Positions 1 to 6,290 are shown, numbered from the stretch's first letter. The stretch is DNA of 7,361 nt from an uncultured Thermomicrobiales bacterium (GCA_902806375.1 CADCWK010000116.1:1-7361), one strand, 5' to 3'. Notes: generated by a model from the letters alone, not told the origin. Numbers and translations are program-made.

Positions 1-2
1 GC

Positions 3-617
3 GCCGCCCAGGCACCGGACCTCGCCACCCAGGCGCTGGTCGCTGCCGGCTATTCGACGTTCCTCGCCAACCTGCGCGGGACGCCGGGGCTGGGCCGCGG
101 CATCCAGAGCGGGCTGGCCGACCTGGCCGACTTCGAGGCGGAGAGCGACGACGTCGCCACGACCGCCCGCACCCTGCGCGACGCGGAATTGGGCCTGCCG
201 GGCCAGCTCGCCATCGTCGGCACGGGCTACGGCGGATCCCTGGCGATGACGGCGGCGGGGGGCCGGCCGGGCCAGTTCTCGGCCGTGATCGCCATCGACC
301 CGATCACCGACTGGGACCGTGCCTTCGACCAGTTCTCGCCCCGTGAGCGGGCCTGGTACCAGCGGACGTTCGGGCTGCCGATCCTCGAGGCGGGCCGCTA
401 CGCCCTCCGGACGCCGTCGACCTTCGCCGGCGTGATCGACGCCCCGATCCTGCTCATCACGACGACGGCCGCCACGACTGCCAACCTCGACCCGCTGACC
501 GACGTCCTCACCGACCTCACGGTCGGCTACGAGCACGTCGACCTCACCCGGCGCGAATCGGACACGGAGATCGGCGAGGCGATCGCCACCTTCCTCGGCA
601 CCGTCAGCCTCGGCTAA
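3..617 (+). CDS. S9-type alpha/beta hydrolase, C-terminal part, probably catalytically inactive
   Basis: The frame is open from the left edge (first full codon at 3) to TAA at 615-617, giving 204 residues; the N-terminus lies outside the window. The TTG at 189 is an internal leucine codon, not a start. The fold resembles the C-terminal catalytic domain of prolyl oligopeptidases (acylaminoacyl-peptidase-like): 'AAGYSTFLANLRGTPGLG' at fragment residues 14-31 matches the family's 'GYAVLQPNYRGSTGYG' strand and turn, an acidic helix follows (39-60), then the elbow 'GTGYGG' at 73-78 and a late strand 'APILLI' at 147-152. In active members the elbow reads GxSxGG; here the serine position is glycine (residue 75, codon ggc at 225-227). 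The HGxxD stretch expected after 'PILLI' and the GHGF-type histidine near the C-terminus are also not recognisable. I infer a pseudoenzyme or a much-changed hydrolase. Any N-terminal beta-propeller would be off-window. The family call is fairly firm; the substrate is unknown. Confidence 0.8.
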   Translation, partial: AAQAPDLATQALVAAGYSTFLANLRGTPGLGRGIQSGLADLADFEAESDDVATTARTLRDAELGLPGQLAIVGTGYGGSLAMTAAGGRPGQFSAVIAIDPITDWDRAFDQFSPRERAWYQRTFGLPILEAGRYALRTPSTFAGVIDAPILLITTTAATTANLDPLTDVLTDLTVGYEHVDLTRRESDTEIGEAIATFLGTVSLG

Positions 618-634
618 TCAGGACGCCTGGTCCC

Positions 635-678
635 GAGGAACGCCCCTTCCACCCTCACGGGTGGAAGGGGCGTTCCTC
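635..678. terminator. Perfect 20-bp hairpin, likely bidirectional terminator
   Basis: The arms 635-654 and 659-678 are exact reverse complements, 20 bp around the loop TCAC (655-658). The hairpin starts 17 bases after the hydrolase stop codon and lies between convergent genes, so it could end transcripts from both sides. No good U-tract follows on either strand (ATTCGGTT on the plus side), so efficiency is uncertain. Confidence 0.85.
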
Positions 679-869
679 ATTCGGTTAGCAACTGAAAACC
701 ACGATCGACGAGCCGCTCTTGTACAGGCGAAGATCCCGATGCGCTAGATAGCCCAGACGCATTGATTGGGCTCGCCCGTCAGGGCACGGCTGCCAATCTC
801 CACCACAAGGGTCCTTTGAAGGGTACCCGGCTGCCGCAACCTGCCTGATCCAGATGTTCTCCATCGGGC
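679..869. other. Convergent intergenic spacer with no recognised gene
   Basis: This is the spacer between the hairpin at 635-678 and the end of the minus-strand operon. I see no credible gene and no RNA gene. A weak 6-bp hairpin (AGCCCA at 750-755 with TGGGCT at 767-772, 11-base loop) and a short direct repeat AAGGGT lie here. Neither looks like a strong terminator for the minus-strand operon. Confidence 0.5.
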
Positions 870-1952
870 TCAGCGGGCCGCAACCGGGGTGGCTGCTAGA
901 CCCCCGAACGCGAGCACCTCGGTCACCACGGAGTCGGATGCCGGGTAGAACTGCCCAGGACCGGGCGAGTCCCAGAGGTACCCGTTCACGGTCGCAAAGA
1001 TCACTTGGCGGTTGGTCTCGTCCAGACAGAGGCTCATGCCAACCCCGTAGTTGGTAATCCGTTCCTGGCCATCACCCCGGAAGGTTTGGGAGCACCCTGC
1101 GAGTGGTTCAGCCTGGATCTCGTCCAGGGTGCTGTCGAGCCCGGCTCGATCGAGCGTCCCCTGTAGGGCGGTGATCTGGGCGGTGAAATGGTCGAAGGCC
1201 TGACTGGCTGTGTCGGTGGAATCGCCATAGTCCACTACCAGCAACAGGAGTCGGCTCCCGTCGTTGTCGGCGTAGTAGTAGACCCGCGATTGAACATCGG
1301 TATAGGGCAACGTGTAGAGATATGGCGCGGATACGATGTGCCAGTCCTCCCCATACGCCATGGGAGGTGGAACGTCCTCATAGGCTGATTCATCTAGCGT
1401 AGCAATCCCCTCAGCCAAGGTCGGAGTGCCGACCTCCGTCACCTGCTCCGACGCAACCGGCGTCGACGTGTCCGGCGTTCCGTAAGTGACCCCTGCCAGT
1501 GATGTCGGCGACGGGTTGTCCCGGGGTGCGTTGAGGTAGACGGCCACTCCCGACAATCCGACCAATGCGACCAGTGTCAGGGTCGCGACGAGCCCCATGG
1601 CGCGCTGCCCGAGTCGCCGGCCAGGCCGAGAAGACCGAGCGGTCGTCGACCTCTCGACGGAATGGGACCAACCATCGGCAGCGTCGAGGGCTGTTGGGAC
1701 CTGCGTGGTGGAGGGGAACGACGACGTCATCGCGTAGCGCAGCATGAGATCCTCCCAGATCCGGTCTTCGTCGGCTCGAATGTCCGCGTCAGTGACCGGA
1801 CTTCGGGCGAACCGCTCGGTTAGTCGGACGGTGGCGGCCAGCGGTGGCGCGTCTGACCGGGGCGAGTGGGCGTCGCCGTGCCGGTCGAGGTGAGCGCTGA
1901 GCTGCTCGGCGGCGCGGGCCTCGGCGAGCCGGTCCGGGTCAGGTGTAGTCAT
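870..1952 (-). CDS. Single-pass membrane protein, probable anti-sigma factor of the adjacent ECF sigma
   Basis: A 360-residue protein. The start at 1952 was chosen because its ATG overlaps the sigma stop codon as ATGA, the usual mark of translational coupling, with a weak GGGGA upstream. The frame stays open far into the sigma gene, but that extension is a shadow. Residues 1-118 are polar and predicted cytoplasmic, with a charged helical stretch at 41-75 (many R, E and D) that could clamp the sigma factor. Residues 119-140 form one hydrophobic segment ('LVATLTLVALVGLSGVAVYL'). A Thr/Pro/Ser-rich linker (about 145-185) leads to an outer domain (about 190-350) rich in Tyr, with its only two cysteines at 287 and 309, a possible disulfide. 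There is no HxxxCxxC zinc motif, so it is not a classical ZAS-type anti-sigma. Its role is inferred from topology and from being cotranscribed with the sigma gene; I do not recognise the outer domain. It ends 'AATPVAAR'. Confidence 0.75.
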   Translation of the reverse strand: MTTPDPDRLAEARAAEQLSAHLDRHGDAHSPRSDAPPLAATVRLTERFARSPVTDADIRADEDRIWEDLMLRYAMTSSFPSTTQVPTALDAADGWSHSVERSTTARSSRPGRRLGQRAMGLVATLTLVALVGLSGVAVYLNAPRDNPSPTSLAGVTYGTPDTSTPVASEQVTEVGTPTLAEGIATLDESAYEDVPPPMAYGEDWHIVSAPYLYTLPYTDVQSRVYYYADNDGSRLLLLVVDYGDSTDTASQAFDHFTAQITALQGTLDRAGLDSTLDEIQAEPLAGCSQTFRGDGQERITNYGVGMSLCLDETNRQVIFATVNGYLWDSPGPGQFYPASDSVVTEVLAFGGLAATPVAAR

Positions 1953-2542
1953 GGGGCATCCCCGAAGATCTGCTCGTCGGCCAGGAGGCTCCGGAGCCGG
2001 GCGTAGGCGCGGTACTGGCCACTCTTGACGGCGCTCAGACTGAGCCCGAGCGCCTGGGCGATCTCCGGTCCGGTCAGCCCGGCCCAGCGGAGCTCGACGA
2101 TGCCGCGCTGCTCCGGCGTCAGGATCGCCATCGCCCGGAACAGCACGCGGCGCTGGTCGTTGGCGATCGCCTGGTCTTCCGGTGCCGGGCCGGGGTCGGA
2201 TAGCCCGAACCACCTGTCGATCGCCTGATGCGACCGGTGCGTCCGGACGGCGTCGATGACCGTGTTGCGGGCGATGGTGAACAGCCAGCCGGCGACCGAA
2301 CCCGACCGGAAGCCATGGACGCCCGCCAGTGCCTTGGCAAAGACCTGGCTGCTGGCGTCGGCTGCCCACTCCCTGTCGCCCAGACGGCGGTAGCAGTACT
2401 CGAAGACCGGCAGGTAGTAACGCCGGTAGAGCGGCTCGAACTCCCGCAGGTCACGCTGGGCACGGAACAGCGTCGCCGCCTCGTCCGCCAGGCGGTCGGT
2501 CTCGTCCGGTTCGAGGTCCCCCTCCCGCACCACGGCCCGCAC
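1949..2542 (-). CDS. RNA polymerase ECF-type sigma-70 factor
   Basis: An ECF sigma factor of 197 residues from the GTG at 2542. Region 2 spans about residues 35-102 ('FEPLYRRYYLPVFEYCYRRL', then 'SGSVAGWLFTIARNTVIDAVR', the conserved W-L-F-x-I-A-R-N block). Region 4 spans about 127-185, with 'LTPEQRGIVELRWAGLTGPEIAQ' read as region 4.1 and the helix-turn-helix ending 'LSLSAVKSGQYRAYARLR'. There is no region 3 and no extra C-terminal domain. It would direct RNA polymerase to a dedicated promoter set when released by the membrane protein encoded just downstream (ATGA overlap). Start choice: the frame is open to TTG 2686, with ATGs at 2680 and 2662 that lack a ribosome binding site. Codons upstream of about 2545 have a weaker G/C third-position bias, and a strong GGGGAGGAG lies just before GTG 2542. 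GTG 2533 is also possible. Family very sure, start uncertain. Confidence 0.93.
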   Translation of the reverse strand: MRAVVREGDLEPDETDRLADEAATLFRAQRDLREFEPLYRRYYLPVFEYCYRRLGDREWAADASSQVFAKALAGVHGFRSGSVAGWLFTIARNTVIDAVRTHRSHQAIDRWFGLSDPGPAPEDQAIANDQRRVLFRAMAILTPEQRGIVELRWAGLTGPEIAQALGLSLSAVKSGQYRAYARLRSLLADEQIFGDAP

Positions 2543-2544
2543 GG

Positions 2545-2553
2545 CTCCTCCCC
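2545..2553 (-). promoter_or_regulatory. Purine-rich ribosome binding site supporting a GTG start for the sigma gene
   Basis: The minus strand reads GGGGAGGAG, then CC, then GTG (2542-2540). The GGAGG core ends 4 bases before this GTG, which is short, and 13 bases before the GTG at 2533, which is long. It is the only good Shine-Dalgarno match in the sigma 5' region and argues against the upstream ATG codons. Confidence 0.45.
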
Positions 2554-2730
2554 GACTGTCCCGGGTTCCCGGCACCGGCGCGTCTGTCACCCGCGACGAG
2601 AACCCTGCATCATTCAACGATGGGACAGGGAAATGGATTCGGGTCAGGAGCGGACGCCACATGGCGGCGGTGGTCGGCATGGTCAAGATGTCGGTGGATC
2701 TGGGGTGGACCCAGTCGAAGTCGATGTCGG

Positions 2731-2764
2731 AATCGGCTATACGGTCGGGAATAATCGGATAGAC
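2731..2764. repeat. Direct repeat pair, possible operator
   Basis: AATCGGCTATAC (2731-2742) and AATCGGATAGAC (2753-2764) match at 10 of 12 positions. They begin 22 bases apart, about two helical turns, in the A/T-rich centre of the divergent region. This spacing suits a dimeric or tandem-binding regulator, but two copies can arise by chance. Confidence 0.35.
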
Positions 2765-2847
2765 CTAGACAATGGGTGTGTTTTGCCCTAGGCGTTTAGG
2801 CTGCTGAACATTGCTTGCCGCGCGACGATCCAAGCAGGACGAGGGCC

Positions 2848-3930
2848 ATGCCGAACCGATCGACAGACGAGATCACTAACCACTGGCCCAAGGAGCATAG
2901 CCGCCGGGGGGCAGTGCTGCGTCAACGACTGGCATGGACCGAAGCGTCCCGCTGGCATGAACTCGACGAACCGCTGGCCGACGCCGCCATCACCGAAGCT
3001 GCTGAATATCGGATCGAACTGGAGGCGGTTGCCGCCGACAGCACGTCGTGGCGACGCATCCCCAAGGAGCAGTTCCAGCTGCTTGCCTTTCAGCAGATCA
3101 TGGCCTTCGGCTGCGACGAGGACCAGGATCGCATCACACGCCTCATGTCCCTCTATCCCGTGATCGAAGCCCGGCTGACGATCGGCGAGCGCCTGCGCAT
3201 GATCGAACAGGTCGCCGGGTTCGTCGCCCGGTATCGCCTCCCCTTCGGCCGGGTCTTCAACCCGTTCCTGTATCTCGAGCAGGATGATTCGGTCTTTACG
3301 ACAGCCCTGATGACCTTCGTCTCGTACTTCGACGAGCCGGGCGACGACTCCACAATGACCGGGCCGGAAGCAGTGCTGGCCCTCCTGTCCACGTTCCTGC
3401 CACGCCGGCAGGGGCTGACCATCAGCACCCTGCTCCTGCTCGGCGACCAGCGGCTGCTGCCCCTGCTCGACGGGATCTGGCGCCGGCTCGACGGCGAGGC
3501 AACGCTCGCCCTCACCCGGAACCGGACCGGGTTTATGTACGTGGCCGTCGCCGAGTTCTACCTCCGATGGCTGGAAGACATTGACGAGTCAGCCTATGGG
3601 GTTCCCGCGGCCGGTCTGGTGCAGATGCGCCGCTCAGCCATCCATCCGGTGGTAATGGATGTCGAACGGGACCTGCCGGTCCGCGATCCGGCGACCAATC
3701 CGATCCGGACGATCCGGGAGTGGACCATTGCGGAGTTCGCGACGGAGATCGAGCCCCGGCTCCGGACGTTACTCGCAAAGGAGGGTGAAGAGCAGGTGAT
3801 CCCATTCGTCCTGCAGGAATGGGGGCTGGACTGGACGCCTGCATCCGAGGCCGAAGCGGCTGCCCATGCCCGCTCCCGTCAGATCCTCCAGCGTCCTGCT
3901 CCCGGTCCTTTGGGTCGTCCGAGTGCCTGA
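2848..3930 (+). CDS. Unrecognised soluble helical protein
   Basis: A 360-residue protein from ATG 2848, with AGGA at 2836-2839 (8 bases before the start) as ribosome binding site. A TTG at 2815 would add 11 residues without a better site. I do not recognise the family. There is no signal peptide or membrane segment, so it is probably cytoplasmic. Most of it reads as amphipathic helices: 'KEQFQLLAFQQIMAFG' (73-88), 'TIGERLRMIEQVAGFVARYR' (111-130), 'AVLALLSTFLPRRQGLTIS' (175-193), 'LLPLLDGIWRRL' (203-214) and 'MYVAVAEFYLRWLEDI' (230-245). This could be a HEAT-like or other all-alpha repeat, but no repeat unit is clear. It has a single cysteine (89) and a basic, Pro-rich tail (343-360). No catalytic motif is visible. 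It is transcribed divergently from the sigma operon, so it could be a target or partner; that rests on position only. Confidence 0.8.
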   Translation: MPNRSTDEITNHWPKEHSRRGAVLRQRLAWTEASRWHELDEPLADAAITEAAEYRIELEAVAADSTSWRRIPKEQFQLLAFQQIMAFGCDEDQDRITRLMSLYPVIEARLTIGERLRMIEQVAGFVARYRLPFGRVFNPFLYLEQDDSVFTTALMTFVSYFDEPGDDSTMTGPEAVLALLSTFLPRRQGLTISTLLLLGDQRLLPLLDGIWRRLDGEATLALTRNRTGFMYVAVAEFYLRWLEDIDESAYGVPAAGLVQMRRSAIHPVVMDVERDLPVRDPATNPIRTIREWTIAEFATEIEPRLRTLLAKEGEEQVIPFVLQEWGLDWTPASEAEAAAHARSRQILQRPAPGPLGRPSA

Positions 3931-3965
3931 ACCGTCGCCAGTGCTCCAACCTGGAGGGTCGGTTT

Positions 3966-4007
3966 CCGGGATACTAGGCGGACCGCGTCGTCCAGCCTAA
4001 TACCGGG
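3966..4007 (+). terminator. Imperfect hairpin after the unknown gene
   Basis: GGAC (3980-3983) pairs with GTCC (3990-3993) around CGCGTC. TAGGC (3975-3979) pairs with GCCTA (3995-3999) past a bulged A, and outer TA and GG/CC pairs extend the stem to about 3966/4006. It lies 36 bases after the stop codon at 3930 and could separate this gene from the lactonase gene. No U-tract follows, so a terminator role is tentative. Confidence 0.4.
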
Positions 4008-4043
4008 TGGACCGTCACGTTCTTCCCTGAAGCGGCTTTAACA

Positions 4044-4049
4044 AGAGGG
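4044..4049 (+). promoter_or_regulatory. Ribosome binding site of the SMP-30 family gene
   Basis: AGAGGG ends 8 bases before ATG 4058. It fixes the start of the lactonase-like gene, and the EGPVW metal-ligand motif then falls at the usual distance from the N-terminus. Confidence 0.6.
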
Positions 4050-4057
4050 TACCGACG

Positions 4058-4948
4058 ATGGCGTGGGAGTGGGAGTTGCTGGCGGGGCCGGACACGATCA
4101 CCGAGGGGCCGGTCTGGGACGGCACCGGGCTGCTGTTCACGGCGATGGCGCACGACGAGATCCGGCGGTACGCCCCGGCGACGGGCGCCGTCACGACCGT
4201 CCTCCAGGGGGTCGGGGGCGCCAACGGCCTTCAGATCCGGCCAGACGGCAGCCTCTACGCCTGCGAGGGCGACGGTCGGGCAGTCACCCGGTACGGCCCG
4301 GACGGCACGCGGGAAGTGCTGGCCGACGGCTTCGAGGGCCGCCGGTTCAACAGCCCCAACGACCTCGCGCTCGACGAGGACGGCAGCGTCTGGTTCACGG
4401 ACCCGCGCTACCGGGACGACCAGGCGCCGCGGGAGCTGGACCACGACTCGGTCTACCGGCTCGACCCACCCGTGCCCGGCGCCCCGGACGGCACGGGCTG
4501 GACCGTCACCCGCGTCACCTTCGACACCACCCGGCCCAACGGCCTCCTGATCTCGGCCGACCGGTCGACCCTCTACGTCGCCCAGAGCGACTACGACGCC
4601 GGCTCCGTGCGACAGCTGCGCGCCTACACCATCCGGCCCGACCGGTCGCTCGGCGACATGCGCGTCCTGCACGACTTCGGTGATGCCCGCGGGATCGACG
4701 GGATGTGCCTGGACACGGACGGCAACATCGTCGCGACCTGCGGCTGGGAGCTGAGCGGCCCGGGCTCACGGGTCGCCGTCTTCGCCCCGGACGGCACCGT
4801 GCTGGAGGAGCACCCGGTGCCGTCCGGGCGTCCGTCGAATTGCGCGTTCGGAGGGCCCGCCCTCGACCATCTCTACGTGACGACGCTGTCAGGTCACCTG
4901 TATCGGACCCTCCCGGGTCGCACAGGGCAGCGCCTCGCCTTGCCCTGA
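4058..4948 (+). CDS. SMP-30/gluconolactonase/LRE-family protein (sugar lactone hydrolase)
   Basis: A 296-residue, single-domain six-bladed beta-propeller of the SMP-30/gluconolactonase family, of normal length. Members use one divalent metal (Ca, Zn or Mn) to hydrolyse sugar lactones to aldonic acids. Visible family motifs in order: 'TEGPVW' (15-20, metal ligand E16), 'GANGLQIRPDGSLY' (54-67), 'NSPNDLALDEDGSVWFTDPRY' in part (98-118, with N101 near the active site), 'RPNGLLISAD' (159-168, metal ligand N161), 'GIDGMCLDTDGNIVAT' (212-227, metal ligand D214) and 'PSNCAFGG' (259-266). All three expected metal ligands are present, so it should be active. There is no signal peptide, so it is probably cytoplasmic. 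The substrate cannot be told from sequence: gluconolactone-like, or another sugar lactone in catabolism. It is flanked by hairpins and is probably monocistronic, with no sugar-pathway gene beside it. Confidence 0.93.
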   Translation: MAWEWELLAGPDTITEGPVWDGTGLLFTAMAHDEIRRYAPATGAVTTVLQGVGGANGLQIRPDGSLYACEGDGRAVTRYGPDGTREVLADGFEGRRFNSPNDLALDEDGSVWFTDPRYRDDQAPRELDHDSVYRLDPPVPGAPDGTGWTVTRVTFDTTRPNGLLISADRSTLYVAQSDYDAGSVRQLRAYTIRPDRSLGDMRVLHDFGDARGIDGMCLDTDGNIVATCGWELSGPGSRVAVFAPDGTVLEEHPVPSGRPSNCAFGGPALDHLYVTTLSGHLYRTLPGRTGQRLALP

Positions 4949-5178
4949 CGGTCGTGACCGGTGCCAGGTAGTCCGCCTCCCGGTCCGACACCCTGCCTGA
5001 CCCGCCGACGCCTTCCCCTGAGACCACCTGGCGCGATCGGCCGTTCGCGCTCCTGCCCCCTCACAACCGGCGGCGCTGGTGCGCTATAGCTGAGGAGTCC
5101 TGGTACGCCAGATCGATATGGCGAATGCCAAAACCGTCCTTTTCGTCACTGGGGGCGATCCGGCCCGCTCGGCGTAGC
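4949..5178. other. Convergent intergenic spacer with no supported gene
   Basis: This stretch between the lactonase gene and the hairpin at 5179-5216 holds no credible gene. A 19-codon plus-strand frame (5118-5177) lacks a ribosome binding site. Small inverted repeats occur at 5100-5111 (CTGG/CCAG) and 5106-5123 (CGCCA/TGGCG). No tRNA-like fold or attachment site was seen. Confidence 0.45.
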
Positions 5179-5216
5179 GAGACGGGCCGGTGAGGTAATC
5201 CTCGCCGGCCCGTCTC
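5179..5216. terminator. 17-bp hairpin terminator between convergent genes
   Basis: Arms 5179-5195 and 5200-5216 pair over 17 bp with one T-G wobble (5191/5204) around the loop TAAT. The hairpin begins 26 bases beyond the stop of the minus-strand surface-protein gene, its most likely client, and could also stop read-through from the lactonase side. No U-tract follows. An upstream GGCCCG at 5162-5167 can pair with the same left arm. Confidence 0.8.
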
Positions 5217-5242
5217 TCGAGTCCGGGCAACAGCCGGAAGCG

Positions 5243-6286
5243 TCAGCCTTGGCGCCCCCGGATCACCCGGGTCGTACCGGTCACGAGAGCCGCACCGGCA
5301 AACAGCGCGCACAGCAGGGCCGTCGCTGGCAGCGATCCCGGGGTGCTCGGGCCGCTGCCCGTGCTCGGCAGACTCGTCGTGGTCGTCCCGCCGGTGCGTG
5401 TAGCCGGCGTGCTGGGTTCCGTGGTCGTGCCGCCCGTGGAGGGCTTCGGGGCCTCGCTGGCGGGCGTACCACCGGTCCGGATGTTGAAGAAGATGGCACC
5501 GGCGAACTCGGAGAAGTTGATGTCGGTCAACGGATTCGCGCGCGGCGCGTAACCCGCCGGCACGGTCGAGACGTCCTCGGTGATCACCAGCGGGTCGGTC
5601 AGGCTCTGGGGAGCGTCCACCGTGCACCGACCGGCGATCGTGGTGCAGGACCCATACACCGTCCCGTCCGATGACTGGGCCACCGAGAAGGTGATCCCGT
5701 CGGCGAGGACACAGCCACCACCGAGGACGTCCCCCCGGTTGGGGTTGTAGTCCCCAGGGTCGGTATCGCAGAGATAGGCGGTAACCGGGTAGGCCACGAT
5801 CACGGCTTCCCCCTCACCAGGAGGCGGGGGCTCCGCGCCGCCCTCACTCGGCGGCGTCACCACCTCCCCGAACCGGAACTCGCAGGCGAACCCATCGCCG
5901 TCGGGGTCGAGGACCGCCGGGTCGCCCTGCCCCGCGTCGAGCGCGGCCTGGGCATCCGCCTGGGTATCGAAGAACCCACAGCTGACCGGGTCGACCACAG
6001 GGGGGCCGCCGCTCGGGTCCGGACTGGGGAAGACGCTGTCCTCGCAGGCTAGTCCGTCACCATCGCTGTCCAGGTCATCGACGTTGCGGTCGACGGAACC
6101 CCCGTCGCCCTCGAAGTAGGCTTGTGCCGCTCCGACCGACACGAAGTCGTTGCTCGTTGGCGGACAGTCCGTGTCGATGCCGTCATTCCCCAGATCCGCG
6201 CCAGCCAGCACCGTCATCGGTGCTGAGAAGATCAACCCGACGGCCAGACTGAGCAGCACCGTCGCCGCCATGACGAATCGCTTCAT
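5243..6286 (-). CDS. Secreted, LPXTG-type surface protein with two Excalibur calcium-binding modules and a SpaA-like domain
   Basis: A 347-residue precursor starting at ATG 6286 behind a good ribosome binding site. Residues 1-30 are a signal peptide (MKRF, hydrophobic core, likely cleavage after 'VLAGA'). Two Excalibur-like modules follow: 40-83 with 'LDSDGDGLACE' and 102-136 with 'LDPDGDGFACE'; each has an upstream Cys and the DxDxDGxxCE loop that binds calcium in this family. After a Pro/Gly/Glu linker (143-160), residues about 165-272 resemble a SpaA/prealbumin-like beta-sandwich ('GITFSVAQSSDGTVYGSC', 'GRCTV', 'VITEDV', 'PAGYAPR'), with cysteines at 173, 192, 214 and 221. A Thr/Ser/Pro stalk (273-305), LPSTG (306-310), a hydrophobic segment (321-336) and the basic tail RVIRGRQG complete a sorting signal. 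I infer a calcium-binding cell-surface protein displayed by a sortase, or simply membrane-anchored; no sortase gene is in the window. Partner and exact role are unknown. The mature protein is strongly acidic. Confidence 0.88.
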   Translation of the reverse strand: MKRFVMAATVLLSLAVGLIFSAPMTVLAGADLGNDGIDTDCPPTSNDFVSVGAAQAYFEGDGGSVDRNVDDLDSDGDGLACEDSVFPSPDPSGGPPVVDPVSCGFFDTQADAQAALDAGQGDPAVLDPDGDGFACEFRFGEVVTPPSEGGAEPPPPGEGEAVIVAYPVTAYLCDTDPGDYNPNRGDVLGGGCVLADGITFSVAQSSDGTVYGSCTTIAGRCTVDAPQSLTDPLVITEDVSTVPAGYAPRANPLTDINFSEFAGAIFFNIRTGGTPASEAPKPSTGGTTTEPSTPATRTGGTTTTSLPSTGSGPSTPGSLPATALLCALFAGAALVTGTTRVIRGRQG

Positions 6287-6290
6287 GCGA

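Larger units (their letters stand above)
2543..2847. promoter_or_regulatory. Divergent intergenic/leader region between the sigma operon and the unknown gene
   Basis: If the sigma gene starts at GTG 2542, this 305-base region must hold the divergent promoters for the operon and for the gene at 2848. The A/T-rich core lies at about 2731-2785. I see no convincing paired -35/-10 boxes on either strand. The core carries a direct repeat, listed separately, and a CCTAGG palindrome at 2787-2792. The part up to 2686 could instead code for a longer sigma N-terminus. Confidence 0.45.

Noticed and set aside
1953..2369. In-frame upstream extension of the anti-sigma candidate to a 499-residue protein
   Set aside because: It lies wholly inside the sigma gene in another frame and reads as Arg/Pro/Gly-rich shadow sequence. 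The ATGA start at 1952 fits far better.
2228..2791. Plus-strand open frame of 187 codons opposite the sigma gene
   Set aside because: It is antisense to conserved sigma region 2, with no motif of its own and no ribosome binding site.
3974..4672. Minus-strand open frame of 232 codons
   Set aside because: It is antisense to the SMP-30 gene, whose metal-ligand motifs are all on the plus strand; typical high-GC shadow frame.
5118..5177. 19-codon plus-strand frame starting MANAKTVLFVTGG
   Set aside because: It looks protein-like at first, but there is no ribosome binding site at usable distance (GAGGAG is about 20 bases away), and it is too short to support from sequence alone.
5061..5627. Minus-strand open frame of 188 codons overlapping the surface-protein gene
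   Set aside because: It is out of frame with a gene that has a signal peptide, Excalibur motifs and a sorting signal. Its last 60 or so codons extend past the terminator without any recognisable motif.
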